Both the position numbers and the translations under genes were made by a program. This document shows, piece by piece, positions 9,169-17,598 of a stretch of 64,000 nucleotides of DNA. Numbering within the stretch: the first letter of the stretch is position 1; each line of letters opens with the position of its first letter. The stretch spans positions 62,001 to 126,000 of the forward strand of contig CAJTDN010000003.1 of assembly GCA_910574865.1 (NCBI GenBank), given 5' to 3'. The notes beneath the pieces were generated by a model. The model worked only from the letters and a program-made list of their open reading frames with translations, was not told where the DNA came from and made no database searches. Source of the DNA: Lachnospiraceae bacterium (lineage in GTDB: Bacteria > Bacillota > Clostridia > Lachnospirales > Lachnospiraceae).

Positions 9169-10233
9169 TTAAACCATCCCCTTGTAAAATCGAATCGTAA
9201 ATACCGCCCCGTTTGGCTCGCGATTCCTTACCTTAATCGTGCCGTTCTGCCCGGCGACAATCATCCGCGCCAGAGCGAGTCCGATTCCAAAGCTCGTTTC
9301 ACTCGAATTCTTCCCCTTGTAAAAACGCTCAAAAACATGCGGCAAATCTTCCTTGTCAATCCCGGCCCCGTCATCTGAAATGATGATTTCACTATACAAG
9401 GCGGTCTCCGTGGCCTGTACTTCGATTTTTCCACTATTTTGCGTGTGCTCCATGCAATTCTTCACAATATTGGTGAGCGCCTCGCAAGTCCAAGCGATGT
9501 CGCAGATGCATGTCCCTTCCGCCTGCACCTCTAAAGCCTGCTCCCGCAGCTCCAATGGCACGAGCAAGGGTTGCACGCTCTTGTGGACCAGTTTAGAAAA
9601 TGGAATCGCCTCTTGCTTAAATTGTACCGTGTTCGCGTCCAATTTGGAAATTTTCAGCAAAGTTGTAACGAGCCAGTCGATGCTGGAAAGCCGCCCGTAC
9701 AATTCGCGTATGAGTTTTTGCTTGCGCTCTTTTGTCAAATCCGGCTCGGACAAAAATTGTACCAGAAGATTGATGGAGGTAAGCGGCGTGCGAATTTGAT
9801 GCGAGATGTCCGCAATCGAATCGGCAAGATATATTTTTTCGTCCTTAAGCCTTTGTCCCTGCTCCCGAAGACGCACCGTCATCTTATAGATTTCACTCTG
9901 CAAGATACCAAGTTCCCCCTCCGCATAGCCGCCAAGCGTAATGTTTCGGTCGTCCCCGTGCAAAATGCGGTCAATGCCGGCAGAAAGTTCGCAAATTCGG
10001 CAATACCGCCTATAGGTGCTGACCAAATAAACAATCACAAAGACAAGGCAGAATGCCAGCATGAAAAGTGCGAATCCCCACTTTTCCTCAACCGCGGCCC
10101 CCGACCGGACCTCGCCCTGTTCGAACCACACGACGTCCGGCAGCAAAAAGGCGGCCGCCGTTGCCACGGCAGATAGCGCCGCATAGACTAAAAGGGTTCT
10201 CTTGACTTCCGGATTCCTAAAAAATTTCATCAT
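9169..10233 (-). CDS. Sensor histidine kinase
   Basis: A 354-residue membrane kinase. Two helices (about residues 13-31 and 52-72) enclose a very short, about 20-residue outer loop. It is followed by a HAMP-like linker, the phospho-acceptor His145 in ISHQIRTPL, the N box NIVKNCMEH near 265, DDGAGI near 297 and FGIGLALAR near 326. The small outer loop suggests that it does not bind a ligand itself but senses through a partner, commonly the FtsX-type transporter encoded downstream. Its start overlaps the end of the response regulator gene. Confidence 0.92.
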   Translation of the reverse strand: MMKFFRNPEVKRTLLVYAALSAVATAAAFLLPDVVWFEQGEVRSGAAVEEKWGFALFMLAFCLVFVIVYLVSTYRRYCRICELSAGIDRILHGDDRNITLGGYAEGELGILQSEIYKMTVRLREQGQRLKDEKIYLADSIADISHQIRTPLTSINLLVQFLSEPDLTKERKQKLIRELYGRLSSIDWLVTTLLKISKLDANTVQFKQEAIPFSKLVHKSVQPLLVPLELREQALEVQAEGTCICDIAWTCEALTNIVKNCMEHTQNSGKIEVQATETALYSEIIISDDGAGIDKEDLPHVFERFYKGKNSSETSFGIGLALARMIVAGQNGTIKVRNREPNGAVFTIRFYKGMV

Positions 10234-10901
10234 GCGTCCACCTTATATCCCAGCCCGCGAACCGTCCTGATAATCCGCGGATTCTGTGGGTCTTCCTCCA
10301 GTTTTTCCCTCAATCTCTTAATATAAACCGTCAGCGTATTGTCATTGACAAATTCCCCGCCAATGTCCCAAATCGACTCCAAAAGCATGGTACGCGGCAG
10401 CACCCTGCCGCGATTATTGAGAAACACGAGCAACAATCGGTATTCAAGAGCCGACAAATACAAGTCCTTTCCGTTCCTGCTCGCCGTACCCCTCTCCGCA
10501 TCCACGACCACGTCGCCGAGATGGACGATGCCACCGCCCGTGCCCGTCAACCTAAGTATGTTCTTAATCCGCATCGCCAGTTCCCGTGGCCGAAACGGCT
10601 TGGCGACATAATCATCCGCCCCTAACTCGAACCCCGTCACCGTACTGTATTCATCTCCCGAGGCGGTGAGGAAAATAACCGGGATTTTATAATTTTCCTT
10701 TATGGCCTTGCACACGGCAAACCCGTTGCCGTCGGAAAGGGAGATGTCAAGAAGCACGAGGTCAAATTTCCCTTGTTCCAGTAACCGAAGCGCGTCCCGC
10801 TGACCGGACACGCTGTCTACCTCGTACCCTTCCACATGGAGAAACTCCGTCAGGTTGGACACAATGCCTTTCTCATCCTCTACTAATAAAATACGTATCA
10901 T
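10230..10901 (-). CDS. OmpR-family response regulator
   Basis: The 223-residue protein has a receiver domain (acidic pair in VEDE, phospho-acceptor Asp52 in LLDISLSDG, Thr in FLTAS, Lys in VAKPF). Its C-terminal winged helix holds the segment ILRTVRGLGYKV that closes this DNA-binding domain. It is the first gene of the kinase/ABC set and probably activates the ATPase-permease genes. The 123-base gap between the kinase and the ATPase gene would hold its target promoter, though no repeats stand out there. Confidence 0.93.
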   Translation of the reverse strand: MIRILLVEDEKGIVSNLTEFLHVEGYEVDSVSGQRDALRLLEQGKFDLVLLDISLSDGNGFAVCKAIKENYKIPVIFLTASGDEYSTVTGFELGADDYVAKPFRPRELAMRIKNILRLTGTGGGIVHLGDVVVDAERGTASRNGKDLYLSALEYRLLLVFLNNRGRVLPRTMLLESIWDIGGEFVNDNTLTVYIKRLREKLEEDPQNPRIIRTVRGLGYKVDA

Positions 10902-11163
10902 GAGATTACCTCTTTTCCTTATAAATCATGCCCACGGGCACACCTTAATACATCCTCTGCCAAGCAGACGCACTCACTTTCTCATTATACGGACTTTTAT
11001 ATAAAAAAACAATTCTTATTCCGACAAAATCAACACATTCCACCATATTACCAGAAGCCGTTTCACGACAATCCGAAAAGACTAAATAAGTTATAAAACC
11101 GGCTCGCGAAATCCAAAGAATTCTTTCGTGGTCGTCGTTCCGTACAACCAGGCATCCGCCGGG

Positions 11164-12510
11164 TTATATCTGGTTCAAAACCATTCTCTTCGTTTTTCCT
11201 AACAAGAAAACCACCAGTGGTATCGTCAAAATTTCTGCCGCCAAAAAGGCAATCCAAATCATCCAGAGATTCCCCGTCCTCGACAAAAGCACGGCAAAAC
11301 CAATCGGCAACGCCACCTGCCGCATGACCGTCACATACATACTGTATCCACCGTTTCCCAATGCTTGAAACGTGGTGCCAATCACAAATCCAAACACGGA
11401 AACCAGCCAGCCAGCCGCCAGAATCCGAATTGCGGGAATTCCAATGGAAAGCATGGCCTCTGACGCGTCAAACAAGGCAAGAAGCGGAGCCGGAAACAGC
11501 TCCAGCAGTACTATTACAATTCCCGTCAAAGCCGCCGCATAAATAAATGCCCATCGAACGCTTTCATCAATCCGTTTCCTCTTTCTGGCGCCATAATTGT
11601 ATGCCACGATTGGAATCAGGCCATTGTCAATGCCATGCACGGGGATTCCGGCAAGGTTCTGGACTCTTGCACAGATTCCATATACCGCGACCGCCGTTGA
11701 CGAAAATCCATATAAAATCATATTCATCACAATTCCCATGACGGATACCAGTCCTTGCATGATAAAAGTCGGTATGCCCACCCGTAATATGTCAAAAACC
11801 ATACGTCCATCCGGCTTTACGGTGAACCAAATCGGAATATCCTTATTGTATCGGACATTCAATACCACGCCCAAAACGGCACCGCAGCCCTGGCCTGTCA
11901 CCGTTGCCAGTGCCGCGCCCGCAGTCCCCATCGGTGCAAATCCCAGAAATCCAAAAATTAAAATAGGATCCAAAATCAGATTTACTACTGCCGCCGTTCC
12001 AAGCGTTGCCAAAAACAGCATGGATTTCCCATTCGCAATAATCAGGCGGTCAAATACCCACTGCATCATCTGCCCAAGCGAAAATAGCATGCATAACTCA
12101 AGGTACGAAATACCATATTCTACAATCCTTTGATTTTGCCCCGCCTGCCATTGAAAATACGGCCGTACGAACAAAATACAACACAGCATGATAATCAACC
12201 ACGCACAGATTCCCAGGAAAATCGCCGCAGAAGCCGTCTTTTTGGCCTTTTCCTGATTCTTCTCCCCCAATGCCTTGGAAACCGCGGCGTTCAGTCCCAC
12301 AGCAATTCCACACCCCAGTGCCGCCATCAGCTGCTGCACCGGGGATGCCATGGAAAGCGCGGTTAAGGCATCTTCGCTCATGTGCGAGATAAAAATACTA
12401 TCCACCATATTGTACAAATTATTTGCAAGCAATGAAAGCATCAATGGGATTGCCGTTTTTAACAACAATGGTGGAATCGGCTCCGTTCCCATCTTATTTT
12501 CTTTTTCCAT
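11164..12510 (-). CDS. MATE family efflux transporter
   Basis: The 448-residue protein has about twelve hydrophobic helices in two similar halves, each opening with the MATE pattern (PLMLSLLANNLYNMVDSIFI near residue 20, and PTFIMQGLVSVMGIVMN in the second half). MATE proteins expel drugs or cationic metabolites in exchange for Na+ or H+. Many Clostridial genomes carry numerous paralogues, so no substrate can be given. It is divergent from a LysR regulator that may control it. Confidence 0.93.
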   Translation of the reverse strand: MEKENKMGTEPIPPLLLKTAIPLMLSLLANNLYNMVDSIFISHMSEDALTALSMASPVQQLMAALGCGIAVGLNAAVSKALGEKNQEKAKKTASAAIFLGICAWLIIMLCCILFVRPYFQWQAGQNQRIVEYGISYLELCMLFSLGQMMQWVFDRLIIANGKSMLFLATLGTAAVVNLILDPILIFGFLGFAPMGTAGAALATVTGQGCGAVLGVVLNVRYNKDIPIWFTVKPDGRMVFDILRVGIPTFIMQGLVSVMGIVMNMILYGFSSTAVAVYGICARVQNLAGIPVHGIDNGLIPIVAYNYGARKRKRIDESVRWAFIYAAALTGIVIVLLELFPAPLLALFDASEAMLSIGIPAIRILAAGWLVSVFGFVIGTTFQALGNGGYSMYVTVMRQVALPIGFAVLLSRTGNLWMIWIAFLAAEILTIPLVVFLLGKTKRMVLNQI

Positions 12511-12604
12511 CCTATAATCTCCCTTCCATTACAATTTACAACCATGTTGACAGTGAATCCCGATTCCTCTCAAGCCGGTCGTATGACTTGCTTTTCATTT
12601 TCAT

Positions 12605-12673
12605 GATACCAGGGTCAAACGGCCATGTATGACTTGCTTCCGTGTCAATACATGACTTTGAGACCCTGGTATC
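12605..12673. repeat. Long nested hairpin (MITE-like intergenic element)
   Basis: Outer arms GATACCAGGGTC (12605-12616) and GACCCTGGTATC (12662-12673) are perfect complements. An inner pair CATGTAT/ATACATG continues the stem, and the two 7-base internal loops are symmetric. The element lies in the 316-base gap between the MATE and LysR genes and has no coding capacity. The remainder of that gap holds the LysR promoter. Confidence 0.6.
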
Positions 12674-12742
12674 TTTTCATGAGAATAGTATAATATGCAC
12701 ACCGCCAAATAGCAAATACTTATATCAAATATTTATATATGC

Positions 12743-12772
12743 TTTACAAGCATGATATATTTATGGTATACT
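12743..12772 (+). promoter_or_regulatory. Promoter of the LysR gene
   Basis: TTTACA (12743-12748) and TATACT (12767-12772) are spaced by 18 bases. The surrounding AT-rich partial dyads (ATATTTATATAT and CATGATATATTTATG) could be the autoregulatory LysR site. Confidence 0.55.
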
Positions 12773-12826
12773 GGAACCAACACTGAAACAGTTTGAAAAA
12801 CTTTTGACAAAAGGGGGTTGAATTTT

Positions 12827-13705
12827 ATGGAATTACGTGTTTTACAATATTTCCTGGCCGTCACAAGAGAACAGAGCATCTCCGGCGCGGCAAAGTCTTT
12901 GCACCTTTCGCAGCCCACCCTCTCCAGGCAGTTAAAAGACATGGAAGACGAGCTCGGAAAACAGTTATTTATCCGAAGCAACCGAAAAATCACGTTGACG
13001 GAAGAAGGAATGCTTCTCCGCAAACGGGCGGAAGAAATTATGGAATTGGTAAAGAAGACGGAAGATGAAATTTCCCTATCAGATGAAACCATTGCCGGCG
13101 ACATCACCATCGGAGCCGGAGAATCCGACTGCGTCCGCTTTCTGGCCGAGGCGGCGCGAACCGTCCAAGAAAAATATCCGCTGGTTCATTTTCACATCGT
13201 CAGCGGCGATAAGACCACCGTAACGGAAAGCCTGGACCGCGGATTACTGGATTTCGGCCTTTTATTTGGCGCGTTTGACACGTCAAAGTACGAGTACATA
13301 AAAATTCCTTCGAAAGACCGCTTCGGCGTTTTAATGCGGCGAGATTCCCCCATGGCACAAAAAGAAATCATCCAGCCAAAGGATTTATGGGACAAGCCTC
13401 TCATCGTTTCCAGGCAAGCCATTTTCGACTCCAGCCTCCCCACGTTGCTTGCGTGCGACGAAGAAAAGTTAAATATCGTGGGCTCATACAACCTTCTTTT
13501 CAACGGCTCCCTCATGGTGGAAGAAGGGATGGGATACGCCGTCTGTCTTGACAAAATCATAAATGTCACGGGGGAGGGCAGCTTATGTTTCAGGCCGCTC
13601 TCCTCCGCACCACAAACCGCCCTGCATATCGTGTGGAAAAAATATCAGATATTTACAAAGGCCGCCGAGAAATTCTTGTTACAATTGCAACAGATGACAT
13701 CGTAA
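12827..13705 (+). CDS. LysR family transcriptional regulator
   Basis: A 292-residue regulator. The N-terminal winged helix-turn-helix is clear: MELRVLQYFLAVTREQSISG, then AAKSLHLSQPTLSRQLKDME. The effector domain from about residue 90 has the usual two-lobed substrate-binding pattern. AAGGGGG sits 9 bases before the ATG; an in-frame TTG three codons earlier is less likely. It is divergent from the MATE pump, the classic arrangement for a regulator and its target. The inducer is unknown. Confidence 0.92.
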   Translation: MELRVLQYFLAVTREQSISGAAKSLHLSQPTLSRQLKDMEDELGKQLFIRSNRKITLTEEGMLLRKRAEEIMELVKKTEDEISLSDETIAGDITIGAGESDCVRFLAEAARTVQEKYPLVHFHIVSGDKTTVTESLDRGLLDFGLLFGAFDTSKYEYIKIPSKDRFGVLMRRDSPMAQKEIIQPKDLWDKPLIVSRQAIFDSSLPTLLACDEEKLNIVGSYNLLFNGSLMVEEGMGYAVCLDKIINVTGEGSLCFRPLSSAPQTALHIVWKKYQIFTKAAEKFLLQLQQMTS

Positions 13706-13721
13706 GCCGTGCCGGAACATC

Positions 13722-13763
13722 CCGGAAATGCGGGGGCTTCACCCATCACTCCCGCATTTCCCG
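13722..13763 (+). terminator. Hairpin downstream of the LysR gene
   Basis: CCGGAAATGCGGG and CCCGCATTTCCCG form a 13-bp stem with one mismatch and a 16-base loop, 17 bases after the LysR stop. There is no good T-run, so it may act as an RNA-stabilising end. Between this hairpin and the next gene a short open frame ends in AICQAVAFYKEFVRGL but has no start; it may be a coding relic. Confidence 0.5.
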
Positions 13764-13903
13764 ACACGCGTTTCATTCTTTTGCATCCGCATGATAATGT
13801 CCAAAACGATATCTAAAACGGTTTGATTATCCATCAGACATTTCATCATGAAAATGAAAACATTGATTTAGAAGCCATTTGCCAGGCGGTCGCATTTTAC
13901 AAA

Positions 13904-13939
13904 GAATTCGTGCGGGGATTATAACCCCCGCACAAATTC
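13904..13939 (-). terminator. Terminator of the first AAA/PD-(D/E)XK gene
   Basis: GAATTCGTGCGGGG and CCCCCGCACAAATTC pair almost perfectly around a 7-base loop, directly after the minus-strand stop at 13940. Confidence 0.7.
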
Positions 13940-15640
13940 TCATTGACATTTTCGCCCTTTCACCACACAGCTCTTCTTACAAAAACATATCCCATACTCT
14001 AAAATGTTTTCGTATCCCTCGTCAAGCACTCCTGCCGCATAATCCTGACGTTTTATTTGTTCCAAGGCCTTTGCACAGCCATCTTCCATCTGATAAAACT
14101 TTTCCGTTTGCTTGATTTCAATAATGATGACCGGCTGCATCTCATCCAACGGAATCAGCAAAATGTCCGGTCTTCCGTTTCCACTTTCACGATTGGAATG
14201 AATATGGTATCCCTGAATGCCACTTAAAACCCCCAACAAAAAGCCATGATAAAACGCTTCTCCCCCATCATGGTAACTAATCGTCTTTCTCAATTGCCGT
14301 CTGAGAACCTCCTGAACACCGTCGGCATCCAGCTCCATCAACCCTCGATGCATGTCGGAAAAATCCACTGCCCGAACCTGCCGCTCGAACCAGTTTCGAA
14401 TCGTGTTTTTATAAATATAATTCACTTCCTTGTTCGGAACCGCCATAGTCAAATAAATCGTTTCCTCCTCAAGCCGCTGCGACACCGCCTTTAAATATCC
14501 GGTAAAAAACAAGAAATTCCACAAGTTATCCTGATTCTCATAAATCTCCCCATAAGTGACATCCTCATGAACCGGCTTTTCAATCGTCCCACCGGAAATC
14601 AATTCCTCAATCTCCCCCTTTACGCCCTCGTCCGCCTTTTCCACCAATTCCCGAATGATGGTATTGGAAGAGGTATTTGACCAATATGGGCGAGGCAATG
14701 CCGTCTTACTACTGGCTGCCGCTTTCACGTAATTGATAATGCTCCAAGGGTTGTATACTTGTGTTTCTCCAAACAAATACCCATTATACCAGTCCTTTGC
14801 CTCGCCAATTCGGTCACTCAATTTGTAAAAAGTCAACATGTCTTCTATTTCCGCCTGTGTGAATCCAAAACTCTCTACAAACGTATTATCCAGTATAGAA
14901 TTGATGTCAAAATTATTCAAACCGGTAAAAATACTTTCCCGGCTAATACGCAAACACCCCGTGACAACCGCAAATTGTAAGCAATCGTTAGTTTTCAAAG
15001 CCGACTCAAACAAAGAACGCACAAAGTCCACCATCTGCTCGTAATATCCCTTGAAAAATGCATTTTCTAACGGCACGTCATATTCATCCAACAAAATGAT
15101 TACATTGGTCTCATGATACTTCTTCAGGCACTCCGATAAAAAGGCCAACGCCTTCGCATAAGCAATCGGCTCCGCACGCCGATTCATAATGGCGTCATAT
15201 TTCTCATGATACGCCTCCGTTAGACAATTCGAATTCAAAACATAATTATGACGAACATATTCCTTGATAATCTCATCTACAAGGCTCTCGTAAGCCATAT
15301 GATAATCCGGCTGTCTGGCAGACTTTAACGACATGGAAATAACCGGGTACTTTCCCATATGTCCCAGGTACTCGTCTTCGGTTTCCATAATCTTCATTCC
15401 GTCAAAATAACGACGATTGTCCACTTCCGCTCCGTCCGCCACAATCTCCCTCTCAAAAAAAGTCCGAATCATGCTAAGCGTCAGCGTCTTACCAAAACGG
15501 CGCGGGCGGATAAAAAGCTCCACCTTCGTACCATAATCCAACAAATCTTTCATCATCAAGGTCTTATCCACGTAATAATAAGTCCCGTCAATAATATCTT
15601 TATAATTCTCTATGCCAATCCCAATTGGCCTTTTCAACAT
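13940..15640 (-). CDS. AAA-ATPase-like / PD-(D/E)XK nuclease family protein (first paralogue)
   Basis: A 566-residue member of the AAA-ATPase_like (PF09820) plus PDDEXK_9 (PF08011) family. The N-terminus MLKRPIGIG leads into YYVDKTLMMKDLL and the nucleotide-binding region FIRPRRFGKTLTLSM, with Walker B IILLDEYDVPLE near residue 180. The C-terminal nuclease-like domain shows NRESGNGRPDILLIP followed by VIIIEIKQ, which supplies the Asp and the ExK of the PD-(D/E)XK core. Function in cells is not established; these genes occur in many copies in gut anaerobes, often near mobile DNA. The ATG at 15640 follows GAGGTGG. A paralogue lies at 28819-30552. Confidence 0.85.
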   Translation of the reverse strand: MLKRPIGIGIENYKDIIDGTYYYVDKTLMMKDLLDYGTKVELFIRPRRFGKTLTLSMIRTFFEREIVADGAEVDNRRYFDGMKIMETEDEYLGHMGKYPVISMSLKSARQPDYHMAYESLVDEIIKEYVRHNYVLNSNCLTEAYHEKYDAIMNRRAEPIAYAKALAFLSECLKKYHETNVIILLDEYDVPLENAFFKGYYEQMVDFVRSLFESALKTNDCLQFAVVTGCLRISRESIFTGLNNFDINSILDNTFVESFGFTQAEIEDMLTFYKLSDRIGEAKDWYNGYLFGETQVYNPWSIINYVKAAASSKTALPRPYWSNTSSNTIIRELVEKADEGVKGEIEELISGGTIEKPVHEDVTYGEIYENQDNLWNFLFFTGYLKAVSQRLEEETIYLTMAVPNKEVNYIYKNTIRNWFERQVRAVDFSDMHRGLMELDADGVQEVLRRQLRKTISYHDGGEAFYHGFLLGVLSGIQGYHIHSNRESGNGRPDILLIPLDEMQPVIIIEIKQTEKFYQMEDGCAKALEQIKRQDYAAGVLDEGYENILEYGICFCKKSCVVKGRKCQ

Positions 15641-15717
15641 ACCCGCCACCTCGTTTCCGTTTTTTACATTTTAACATAGAAAACGAGGTTTGGAAATAGG
15701 AATTTTCATAGCCTTAA

Positions 15718-15993
15718 TCACTTACTTTTTGCCCCTTTTGCCAGATTCACATATTTCTGCAAGATATCGACCGCCGTGTCGGCTTCAATCTTTTCGCGTC
15801 CGGCCACGTAATCCTCCCAACTCATCGTTCCCAGAATCACGTTTGGCACCGCCTTCACACCCTCCAAACTATAGATCCAGTCCATGAACGTGAACAATGC
15901 CGCCAGGTCTTTTCCCTCGGCCTTATCGGTGATGCCGACCGGCATTCCTCTCCGGCTGCCCTGGAACAAGGCATCCGGCTCCCTGCTTGGAAC
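15718..15993 (-). pseudogene. Remnant of a solute-binding lipoprotein gene (C-terminal parts only)
   Basis: The frame matches two separate stretches of the intact lipoprotein encoded at 17595-19565. GSRRGMPVGITDKAEGKDLA corresponds to GSRRGTAIGITNKAEEKDLA, then the sequence jumps at LEGVK/VPNVI, skipping about 130 residues, and ends identically in LAKGAKSK. There is no signal peptide. Homology continues past the stop into the bases that begin the sulfatase gene in the intact copy. This is therefore the scar of a tandem duplication of binding protein plus sulfatase from which most of one copy was lost. It is not likely to be functional. Confidence 0.8.
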
Positions 15994-16020
15994 AATCTAT
16001 TTTCCGACAGCCCGTTCCAA

Positions 16021-17598
16021 TTATTTTTGCCATTTTTTCATGCCTTCCACCATGTCCTCGAACGTCGCGTCCGCCCCCAGTCTCCTTTTTTGAATACTCC
16101 AAAGGATTTCCAGGTTAAAACGGCTGTCGCTCTTATACGGGACGACGTCACATGTTTCCTGATACCACGTCAGCATTTTTTGTGACAGAGACAAAATTTC
16201 CGACGCGTACTCTGGGTTTTCAATTTCATTATGGCTCTCCGTCGGATCCTTTTTCAAATCATAAAACTCGTCCGCTTCATACAAATGCCGCACATACTTA
16301 TAATCCCGCGTCCGAATCATCGTCGTTTTCCCATGCGCGATTCCGTCCTCCTCCTGGATAATCAGGCGGGGATAATATTCCATGCTTATATCCGGCAATG
16401 TCCCGCCCGTTTCTGAGCAGCAACGAGCCTCACAGTCCAGCCTCCCGCCTTCCGAAAACACACAGTCCCTGACGGTCGCGTCGCAATCCACGAGTAACGG
16501 CCGCAATGTCTTTCCGAAATGCGTGTGATCCGGCGTCACCCCTGCCAAATCCATCGCCGTTGCATAAAAGTCGACCAATTCCACCAGGCCGTCACGAATA
16601 CCCGGGACAATTTCCACCCCCTTGTGCGGCTTGATTAAAAACGGTACGTTCGTCAGACAGTCACGCATCACGTTCTGTGCCTTTTCGGGAATCCCGTAAT
16701 CTCCCGTGAAATCCCCGTGGTCGCTGAAGAAATAAATGTCCGTGTCGTCATAAACGCCCGCCTTTTTCAAAGCGTCGCACAACTGGCCGAACTGCGCGTC
16801 CACCTTCATGCACATTGCCAGATAACAAGTACGGATTTCATCCCACTCCGCCTCCATGAAATCTGCCATGCCAAAATTCTCTATCAGCCTCCCCATCATT
16901 TTGGGAATCGCCTTTGAATCCGCCGGAGTCGGTATCCTGCCCGGAAGGTTTTGTGCCTGAATCGCGCTAAAATAAGGTTCTTCCACTTCGTAGGGCGGAT
17001 GCGGGTAATCCAGGCCGATGAACATGCAGAACGGCTGCTCCATGGAATGGCGCTCTAAAAACCTTAAAGCGCCTTCCATCGTCTCGTCGTCCCTGGAGTA
17101 AACTTCGCATCCCTCATCCGGTACGACTTTTCCTTTATAAAAGGAATAATACCCTCTGTCCCCCGGATTTTTCGGCGGTTCCTTTTCATAATGGCACGGC
17201 ACGACTTTACGTTCACCGTTAAAAAATGTCTCGCTGCCGTGCTTTTCAAAAATATCCGGGTACTGCGCCGGCAAAAAATCATTTCTTCCATTCATCCAGA
17301 CATAATATCCCGCTTCTTTTAGTTCACTGAACAAGGACGATTGTTCCCTTGAAAGCATATGGTTCATGGTCCGGTTCCCATATACGTGGGGATACAGTCC
17401 CGTCAAAAAGCTGCAGCGGCTTGGCACGCACACCGGGTTCTGACAGTGCGCGTTGCGAAACGATACCGCCTCCTTTTTCGCAAACTCGTCCAAATTGGGC
17501 GTAATGGATGCCGGATTCCCCAAATGCGCCAGCGCGTCCGCACGCATCTGATCCGGATTAAAAATTACAATATTCGGTCTTTTCATAGCCTTAATCAT
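16021..17598 (-). CDS. Sulfatase (formylglycine type)
   Basis: A 525-residue type I sulfatase of the alkaline-phosphatase superfamily. Cys57 in CVPSR is the residue converted to formylglycine by an anaerobic sulfatase-maturating enzyme; SFLTGLYPHV follows as in the family signature. The metal site has Asp16 in NPDQMRAD and the later SDHGDFTGDYG near residue 280. There is no signal peptide, so it acts in the cytosol on imported sulfated sugar. Its ATG overlaps the stop of the binding-protein gene (ATGA), which ties it to uptake of sulfated glycans such as mucin or glycosaminoglycan fragments. Exact substrate unknown. Confidence 0.92.
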   Translation of the reverse strand: MIKAMKRPNIVIFNPDQMRADALAHLGNPASITPNLDEFAKKEAVSFRNAHCQNPVCVPSRCSFLTGLYPHVYGNRTMNHMLSREQSSLFSELKEAGYYVWMNGRNDFLPAQYPDIFEKHGSETFFNGERKVVPCHYEKEPPKNPGDRGYYSFYKGKVVPDEGCEVYSRDDETMEGALRFLERHSMEQPFCMFIGLDYPHPPYEVEEPYFSAIQAQNLPGRIPTPADSKAIPKMMGRLIENFGMADFMEAEWDEIRTCYLAMCMKVDAQFGQLCDALKKAGVYDDTDIYFFSDHGDFTGDYGIPEKAQNVMRDCLTNVPFLIKPHKGVEIVPGIRDGLVELVDFYATAMDLAGVTPDHTHFGKTLRPLLVDCDATVRDCVFSEGGRLDCEARCCSETGGTLPDISMEYYPRLIIQEEDGIAHGKTTMIRTRDYKYVRHLYEADEFYDLKKDPTESHNEIENPEYASEILSLSQKMLTWYQETCDVVPYKSDSRFNLEILWSIQKRRLGADATFEDMVEGMKKWQK

